A DNA stretch of 64,000 bases. It comes from Symbiobacterium terraclitae. GTDB lineage: Bacteria > Bacillota > Sulfobacillia > Symbiobacteriales > Symbiobacteriaceae. Position numbers and translations under genes: made by a program. Positions 59,530 to 64,000 of this stretch are shown here, piece by piece. The notes below the pieces were generated by a model. That model did no database searches. It worked only from the letters and a program-made list of their open reading frames with translations, and was not told the DNA's origin. How positions within the stretch are numbered: the stretch's first letter is position 1; each line of letters starts with the position of its first letter. The DNA is taken from the NCBI RefSeq assembly GCF_017874315.1, contig NZ_JAGGLG010000014.1, positions 1-64,000 of the forward strand. The letters are read 5' to 3'.

Positions 59530-60426
59530 ATGATCAAGCTGGAGCGACTCTCTGACCGGCCGATCCTGGAGCCCAACCCCGCCCACGAATGGGAGCGGGC
59601 GGCGGTCTTCAACACGGCCGCCATCTACGACAACGGGCTCTTCCACCTGCTCTACCGGGCCACGGACATCGGCTGCCACGCCCGCTACGGCCGCTACATG
59701 AACAGCATCGGCTACGCCGTCTCCTCCGACGGCGTCCACTTCAGCCGCCTCGACCGGCCGGTGATGGCCCCGGGCGAGCACATCCAGGAGCTGCGGGGGC
59801 CGGAGGACGGCCGGCTGGTGAAGATCGGCGACACCTACCACCTGACCTACACCGGCTTCTCCGACCGGTTCGAGGGCGACTACCGCATCTGCCGCGCCAC
59901 GTCAAAGAACCTGATCACCTGGGAGCGGCACGGCGTGGTGCTGGATGAGCCCAACAAGAACGCCTCGCTCTTCCCCGAGAAGGTGGGCGGGCGCTACTGC
60001 CTGCTCCACCGCCGGTACCCGGACATCTGGATCGCCTTCTCCGACGACCTCGTCACCTGGACCGACCACCGGAAGGTCCTCTCACCCATCCCGGGCACCT
60101 GGCAGGACGCCCGGGTGGGCATCGCCGGCCCGCCCATCAGGACCCGGCAGGGGTGGGTGCTGATCTACCACGCCGCCCGGAAGGCCGACAACTCCTACCG
60201 GCTGGGCATCGCCCTGCTGGACGCCGCCGACCCCTCGGTGGTGCTGGCCCGCCAGGCCGAGCCGATCATCGAGCCGGAGCTGGAGTGGGAGCGGGTGGGC
60301 TTCGTACCCAACGTGATCTTCTCCAACGGCCACGCCCTGCGGGGCGACGACCTCTACGTGTACTACGGCGGCGCCGACACCGTGATCGGCGTGGCGGCCG
60401 TGCGGTACTCGGACCTGCGGTTCTGA
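59530..60426 (+). CDS. GH130-family mannoside phosphorylase-type enzyme
   Basis: A 298-residue GH130 protein, related to but clearly different from its neighbour (NTAAIYDNGLFHLLYRATDI; SIGYAVSSDGVHFSRLDRPV; GPEDGRLVKIGDTYHLTYTG; KVGGRYCLLHRRYPDIWIAF). The acid-region Asp is kept (EDGR in place of EDPR). The pair may act on different chain lengths of one substrate. AGGAGG precedes ATG 59530. A terminator hairpin follows. Confidence 0.92.
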   Translation: MIKLERLSDRPILEPNPAHEWERAAVFNTAAIYDNGLFHLLYRATDIGCHARYGRYMNSIGYAVSSDGVHFSRLDRPVMAPGEHIQELRGPEDGRLVKIGDTYHLTYTGFSDRFEGDYRICRATSKNLITWERHGVVLDEPNKNASLFPEKVGGRYCLLHRRYPDIWIAFSDDLVTWTDHRKVLSPIPGTWQDARVGIAGPPIRTRQGWVLIYHAARKADNSYRLGIALLDAADPSVVLARQAEPIIEPELEWERVGFVPNVIFSNGHALRGDDLYVYYGGADTVIGVAAVRYSDLRF

Positions 60427-60457
60427 CGCTTCCTGCCATCCCCCTGTGCATCGCGCG

Positions 60458-60491
60458 AGGGCACCGGCCTGCGGCTGCAGGCAGGTGCCCT
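60458..60491. terminator. Terminator between convergent GH130 and copper genes
   Basis: AGGGCACC / GGTGCCCT enclose a second stem CCTGC / GCAGG. It lies in the 132-base gap between convergent transcripts. Confidence 0.72.
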
Positions 60492-60558
60492 TATCCAGCA
60501 GAGGACATCTGCGAACGGTTGGTCATCGCCCGGGCCAGGGGGCGCGGCTGAAACGCAC

Positions 60559-62157
60559 CTAGGGCACGCTCACCACGAACGTGTACCGGACCTCCTGCCC
60601 GGCCCGGGTGAGGACCACGACCTCGACCTCCCAGTCGCCGGGCATCCCGAAGATGATGGGGTCGGCCACGTAGACGCCCGGCTCCGTCTCCCTGGCCTCG
60701 ACGGAGTGCAGGCCGATGTCGTGATCCCGCTCCCGGACCCGCAGGCCCACGCTCGCCCCGGAGATGGGCGTGCCGTCGTGCTCGGCGACCTCGACCGTGG
60801 GCGTGTTCATCCCAATGCGGGCAGGTGTGATCTTCAGCCGCAGCGCCAGGGGCTGCAGGTGCACCAGCGAGGAGAAGGGGCCGGACCGGGCACGGATCTC
60901 GGCCCTGGCCGGCGGCATGCTGGTGAGGAAGCCGGTGGCCGCCACGATGGCGACCAGCAGCGCCAGCTCCGCCCAGACCGCCCGGCCGAACCGGCCGTGT
61001 CCCCGGCGCACCATGTTGAGCGCCCCCAGGGCGAGGACCGGCACCAGCAGGGCCAGCTTGGTGGCCAGCGTTCTGCCGTAGGTGGTGGTCGTGACGGCCT
61101 CGGGGCCCGGCACGTGCAGCAGGGCGCCGTAGGCTCCGGTGCCCGCCAGCAGCAGGACGGCGGCGGCGGCGACCGGCGTGAACCGGCGGATGACCGGGTC
61201 GAGGAGCGCCCGCCGCTCCGCTGGGCCGAGCGACGGCAGCGTCAGGGCGAACCCGGCGAGACCGCCCGCCCAGGCCGCCGCGGCGAGCAGATGGACGAAA
61301 TCGGCCGCCACGGGAAGCCACTGCCGCGTGGCCATGGCGTGGCTCTGCAGGCTGAGGGTGAGCAGCAGGCCGGCGCCGGGCAGCAGGGCGAGCGCCCGGG
61401 TCAGGGGGCCGCCGAGCCGCCCGGCGTAGGTCAGGATGCTCCCGGCGAGCAGGCCCAGGGCCGAGCGCACCAGCCAGAGCTGCCCCGTGCGGGTGCCGGT
61501 GGCTGCGTTGAGCAGCAGTCCGGCCGAGAGCGGCTCGCCGGAGGCCTGCACGGCGTACAGGCCCAGTTCGCCGAGGCCCGAGAGGATCAGGAGGCTGCTC
61601 AGCACGTCGCCCACCAGCCGCAGCGACCCGGGCAGTCGCCGCACGCCGGCCACCGGCGTCCAGACCAGCAGGAGGAATGCCGGCAGGCCGGCCAGGAGGA
61701 GCGAGAGCCACTGCGTCAGGCCGTGGAGCAGGCCGGCCGGAAGCGAGACGCCCGGTGCGCCTGCGCCGCCGGCTGCCTCCGCCGGGGGCGGCGCCGTGCC
61801 CACGGAGAAGGCCAGCGTCCCCTGGACCACGTGGCCGTCCAGCGAGGTCACGCGGTAGCTGATCGTATACAGCCCCTCGCCGAGCGGTCTCAGTCCCGCC
61901 ACGAGCCTCGTCGGGTCCTGCGGATCCACGCGCCCGTCGCCGGCGTCCACGCGGACGCCGGCGCTGTCGCGCACCTGGATGGCCGTGAACGCCGCGGTGA
62001 CCGGCTCGCTGAACCGGACCTCCACCGCCGTGGGGGGCTCGCGCAGCACCGCCCCGTTGGGGGGGCCGCTGCCCACCAGCTCGGCGTGCGCCCCGGCCCG
62101 GCCCGGCGTCACGATGAGGGCGGCCACCGCGGCCAGGATCAGCACCAGGCGCTTCAC
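60559..62157 (-). CDS. ycnJ: CopC-CopD fusion copper protein
   Basis: A 532-residue YcnJ-type protein. Signal peptide, then a CopC domain that starts with the mature His (AHAELVGSGPPNGAVL, His 24; also YRVTSLDGHVVQGTLAFSV), about eight membrane spans of a CopD domain (LLLTLSLQSHAMATRQWLPV; FVHLLAAAAWAGGLAGFAL), and a C-terminal YtkA-like beta domain (EHDGTPISGASVGLRVRERD). Copper acquisition or resistance at the membrane. Start GTG 62157 with AGGAGG upstream; the longer frame from 62232 has no signal peptide start. Ten bases separate it from ycnI upstream. Confidence 0.92.
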   Translation of the reverse strand: MKRLVLILAAVAALIVTPGRAGAHAELVGSGPPNGAVLREPPTAVEVRFSEPVTAAFTAIQVRDSAGVRVDAGDGRVDPQDPTRLVAGLRPLGEGLYTISYRVTSLDGHVVQGTLAFSVGTAPPPAEAAGGAGAPGVSLPAGLLHGLTQWLSLLLAGLPAFLLLVWTPVAGVRRLPGSLRLVGDVLSSLLILSGLGELGLYAVQASGEPLSAGLLLNAATGTRTGQLWLVRSALGLLAGSILTYAGRLGGPLTRALALLPGAGLLLTLSLQSHAMATRQWLPVAADFVHLLAAAAWAGGLAGFALTLPSLGPAERRALLDPVIRRFTPVAAAAVLLLAGTGAYGALLHVPGPEAVTTTTYGRTLATKLALLVPVLALGALNMVRRGHGRFGRAVWAELALLVAIVAATGFLTSMPPARAEIRARSGPFSSLVHLQPLALRLKITPARIGMNTPTVEVAEHDGTPISGASVGLRVRERDHDIGLHSVEARETEPGVYVADPIIFGMPGDWEVEVVVLTRAGQEVRYTFVVSVP

Positions 62158-62167
62158 GGCGGGCTCC

Positions 62168-62827
62168 CTACCTCCTGCGGAGGGAGAGGACCAGGGCGGC
62201 TGCGCCCAGGACCAGCCCGCCGTAAGCGGCACCGGTGGTGAGCGGGCTGGCGGCCGCGGCGGGCGCCTGGGCGGCAGCGGGATCAGCGGCAGGAGCGGGA
62301 GCCGGAGCGGGCGCCGTGGGCGCAGGCGGCGCCTGCTCCTGGCCGTGGGCGTCTGTCACGGCCTCGCCGGCCCTCACCTCCATGAAGGAGGCGGGGGTGT
62401 TGGAGTCCGAGGCGCCCGCCCAGGCGACCACCTCGCCGCCCTCGTAGGTCTGGTAGACCCGCCAGGCGTACCGGCCGGGGGTGGCGTGGGTCTTGCCCTG
62501 GAACTCGAAGTCCTGGAACTCGCCGTCCAGGATCTTGCCGCCCGACCAGGTGATCGCGGTCACGGTCCTGCCGTCGGCGCCCCGGGTGAACTCATAGTTC
62601 CAGCCGGGCACCGGCTTGACCCGGGAGACGGCGAACCCCTCGGGCACCTCCACCCTGACCTCGACGGTGGGGACCTCCTTCTCGTTGGGCACCCGGAGCA
62701 CGAACACCTCGTAGCTGCCGGCGGTCACGACCCTGGGCTGCACGGTGGCGTGGGCGCCGGCCAGCCCGGGCACGAAGAAGAGGGAGAGGGCCGCGACGAT
62801 GCCCGCAGCAACAGCTTTCTTCAACAT
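62168..62827 (-). CDS. ycnI: YcnI-family copper-binding protein (DUF1775)
   Basis: A 219-residue secreted, membrane-anchored YcnI. The signal is cleaved just before AHATVQPRVVTAGSYEVFVL, leaving His 26 at the mature N-terminus, the copper ligand known for YcnI; Trp residues (PVPGWNYEF, VVAWAGAS) are kept. The body is one DUF1775 domain, then an Ala/Pro linker and one C-terminal helix (AAYGGLVLGAAALVLSLRRR). It probably works with YcnJ downstream. The promoter region carries a perfect palindrome. Confidence 0.93.
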   Translation of the reverse strand: MLKKAVAAGIVAALSLFFVPGLAGAHATVQPRVVTAGSYEVFVLRVPNEKEVPTVEVRVEVPEGFAVSRVKPVPGWNYEFTRGADGRTVTAITWSGGKILDGEFQDFEFQGKTHATPGRYAWRVYQTYEGGEVVAWAGASDSNTPASFMEVRAGEAVTDAHGQEQAPPAPTAPAPAPAPAADPAAAQAPAAAASPLTTGAAYGGLVLGAAALVLSLRRR

Positions 62828-62850
62828 ATAGATCCCCCTTGTTACCTATC

Positions 62851-62871
62851 TGTGGTGTGAATTACCACAGT
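62851..62871. promoter_or_regulatory. Palindromic operator upstream of ycnI
   Basis: CTGTGGT-GTGAATT-ACCACAG is an exact 7-7-7 inverted repeat 23 bases upstream of the ycnI start. It is a candidate copper-regulator site; it does not match the CopY consensus. Confidence 0.6.
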
Positions 62872-63041
62872 CTGGCCCGCGCGTCACTGGGGCGACGACC
62901 TGAGCCCGTTAGGTAGCATGCCCGATGTCGAAGGCCAGGCGCTCGGCGGCGACAGCGAGCACGGCGAATCGCCGAAGGCGGCCGCCGCCTGCCGCGGTGC
63001 TCCGGCGCGCACACCGCCGGGCACCGCAGTGCAGCAGAACA

Positions 63042-63077
63042 CCACGACCACCAGCCCCAGCGGAGTGGTGGTCGTGG
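63042..63077. repeat. Perfect 11-bp stem before the structured repeats
   Basis: CCACGACCACC / GGTGGTCGTGG with a 14-base loop, in a gene-free stretch. No T-run follows. It could be a terminator or part of a non-coding transcript. Confidence 0.7.
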
Positions 63078-63094
63078 CGTTCTATGCTGAACCT

Positions 63095-63704
63095 GGAGCC
63101 CGGCGGCGAACCCCCGAAAGGAGGGGCAGTATGGTCAAGCAGTACGCGAGCCGAATTCCGGTTGGCTGCCGCCACGTCTGTAAGGGGAATCGACGGCCGG
63201 GCTCCCGGGCACCGCGGGGTGCCTGGTTCCATTATTGCCCAGACCAGCTTTCGTCAAACCGGACCGGAGCCGACTATCAACCTTCATGATCGGCATAGTG
63301 CGCACAGAGCTGCAGTGCTCATACGGGAGGTCCGTGCAACAGAAAACCATGGCCACCGACCTAGGGAAAGCAGGATATGGGTACAGTGGAACAGAATAAC
63401 AATTCGGAGCCCGGCGGCGAGCCCCCGAAAGGAGGGGGCAATATGGTGAGTCTCACCATAACAGGGCGACACGATAGCCGTCGCCTTGCTCGTGCTGATC
63501 GTGCTCAGCACGGTTGCTTCAGCCGCTAAAGACAAGCGGTAGGCTATGCGATTTCTTGCTGGCTGCCGCCAAGTCTTGAACGGGGACGCGACAGCCGGGC
63601 TCCCGGGCACCGCAAGGTGCCCGCTTCCATTATTGCCTAGACTAGAAATCGCTAGTCGGAGCCCGGCGGCGAGCCCCCGAAAGGGGGACGCGACAGCCGG
63701 GCTC
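63095..63704 (+). repeat. Three copies of a structured inverted-repeat element
   Basis: Each copy has the arms GGAGCCCGGC and GCCGGGCTCC: copy A 63095/63196, copy B 63406/63594, copy C 63658/63696 (last base of the 3' arm is G). After the 5' arm comes GGCGAGCCCCCGAAAGG (copy A has GGCGAAC), and before the 3' arm GGGGACGCGACA (changed in copy A). In copy C the arms close directly on a CCCCC-GAAA-GGGGG hairpin; copies A and B hold inserts of about 80 and 160 bases in that place, each with AGGAGGGG and ATGGT. A and B are followed by GGGCACC-loop-GGTGCC hairpins and CCATTATTGCC. A hairpin GACTAG/CTAGTC precedes copy C. No protein gene is convincing here. Confidence 0.8.
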
Positions 63705-63741
63705 GCAGGCACCGCAATCAAACCGGGGTCGACCACGCGCA

Positions 63742-63769
63742 AAGCCCGGCGGGCTGCGCCGCCGGGCTT
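63742..63769 (-). terminator. Terminator hairpin after the oxidoreductase gene
   Basis: AAGCCCGGCGG / CCGCCGGGCTT with a 6-base loop, eight bases past the minus-strand stop at 63777. Confidence 0.8.
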
Positions 63770-63776
63770 CCGAGCA

Positions 63777-64000
63777 CTACTTGTACTGATCCACGAGCTT
63801 CTGCCAGACCGCCGGGTCCACCGACCAGTCCCGGTTGACGATGCCCTCGGCCGGGTAGCCGGCCACGCGGTCCTCGTACCGGACCGAGTTCGGGTCCTCG
63901 TAGACGATGCCCGTCACCAGCTCCTCCGTCTCCATCAGCTTCTTCATCGCCGCGAAGCGGTCGTGCCGGTCGTAGGTCGGGTCCTCGTCCAGGTTGGTCA
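63777..64000 (-). CDS. 3' end of a probable 2-oxoacid:ferredoxin oxidoreductase beta subunit
   Basis: Only the last about 74 codons lie in the window; the gene starts beyond its right edge. The visible end (NLDEDPTYDRHDRFAAMKKL; ELVTGIVYEDPNSVRYEDRV; DWSVDPAVWQKLVDQYK) resembles the C-terminus of ThDP-dependent beta subunits such as KorB/PorB, in which a DR-AAM helix and GI-Y strand recur. The assignment rests on this short part and is tentative. Confidence 0.45.
   Translation of the reverse strand, partial: TNLDEDPTYDRHDRFAAMKKLMETEELVTGIVYEDPNSVRYEDRVAGYPAEGIVNRDWSVDPAVWQKLVDQYK

Noticed and set aside
63095-63224. Complete c-di-GMP-I riboswitch
   Set aside because: Only the GAAA-stem side is similar; the second helix and conserved P3 sequence are missing, so it is kept as a structural observation only.
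63443-63529. 28-codon frame after an AGGAGGGGG site, and an overlapping frame with IAVALLVLIVLSTVASA
   Set aside because: The two are in different frames; the hydrophobic one has no proper start. It may be a decayed peptide gene, not supportable as a CDS.
62909-63742. Minus-strand frames of 107 and 152 residues over the structured repeats
   Set aside because: They encode repeated LGNNG/AVPGSPAV blocks that simply mirror the inverted-repeat DNA.

Overview
The window looks like a chromosomal segment of a very GC-rich, thermophilic-type Firmicute. Symbiobacterium is my best guess, by inference only. The grounds are strong GGAGG ribosome-binding sites with many GTG and TTG starts, a perfect Bacillus-type 7-1-7 Fur box, the Firmicute ycnI/ycnJ copper pair, a Gmad2 lipoprotein, and a sphingosine-1-phosphate-lyase-like enzyme of the kind characterised structurally from Symbiobacterium thermophilum. 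I see no rRNA, tRNA, complete transposon or CRISPR array.

Layout. 0-1.5 kb: 101-bp tandem repeats, then a YbjQ-type and a cupin gene. 1.5-7.3 kb (minus): an ECF sigma factor, a membrane protein, two ABC ATPases and two permeases in a tightly coupled operon; one permease carries an outer domain that resembles an inactive M1 peptidase. 7.5-11.3 kb: wall-type glycoside hydrolase-like protein, RRM RNA-binding protein, Gmad2 lipoprotein and a hypothetical gene. 11.3-17.1 kb (minus): a Fur-controlled ferric-siderophore uptake operon (FhuF-like reductase with a natural His tail, binding protein, two permeases, a tandem-fused ATPase). 17.1-21.2 kb: five tandem-repeat or motif arrays around a small membrane peptide and an ABC exporter. 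21.2-28.5 kb: glycolipid-binding-like protein, acetyltransferase, TnsA-like membrane protein, FGGY kinase with the S1P-lyase-like enzyme, and an M20 amidohydrolase. 28.5-33.3 kb: small ORFs, a HAD phosphatase and a sugar ABC importer.

33.6-50.2 kb (minus) is an anti-phage-type island, by eye less GC-rich than its flanks, especially from 38.5 to 50.2 kb. The upstream half encodes a protein joining a DruA-like (DUF4338) region to a P-loop ATPase, an unrecognised 483-residue protein, and a 1530-residue protein joining a PD-(D/E)XK-like nuclease region to an FtsK/SpoIIIE-type motor. The downstream half is a type IV-like restriction module: an McrB-type ATPase carrying SRA-like, EVE and second PUA-like reader domains, a DUF2357-type nuclease partner, half of a DUF6884 protein, and a DUF2726/zinc-ribbon protein. 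The upstream trio resembles the DptF/G/H layout of phosphorothioate-dependent restriction but has no dnd modification genes beside it. This is the best candidate here for an undescribed system.

50.3-60.5 kb (plus): a LacI-regulated sugar locus (ABC importer, lipoprotein with a hydrolase-like barrel and CBM9-like domain, Gfo/Idh dehydrogenase, two adjacent GH130 mannoside-phosphorylase-type enzymes), plausibly for beta-mannosides. 60.5-62.9 kb (minus): copper proteins YcnJ and YcnI. 63.0-63.7 kb: three copies of a structured inverted-repeat element with no gene. 63.8-64 kb: the 3' end of a probable 2-oxoacid:ferredoxin oxidoreductase beta subunit.
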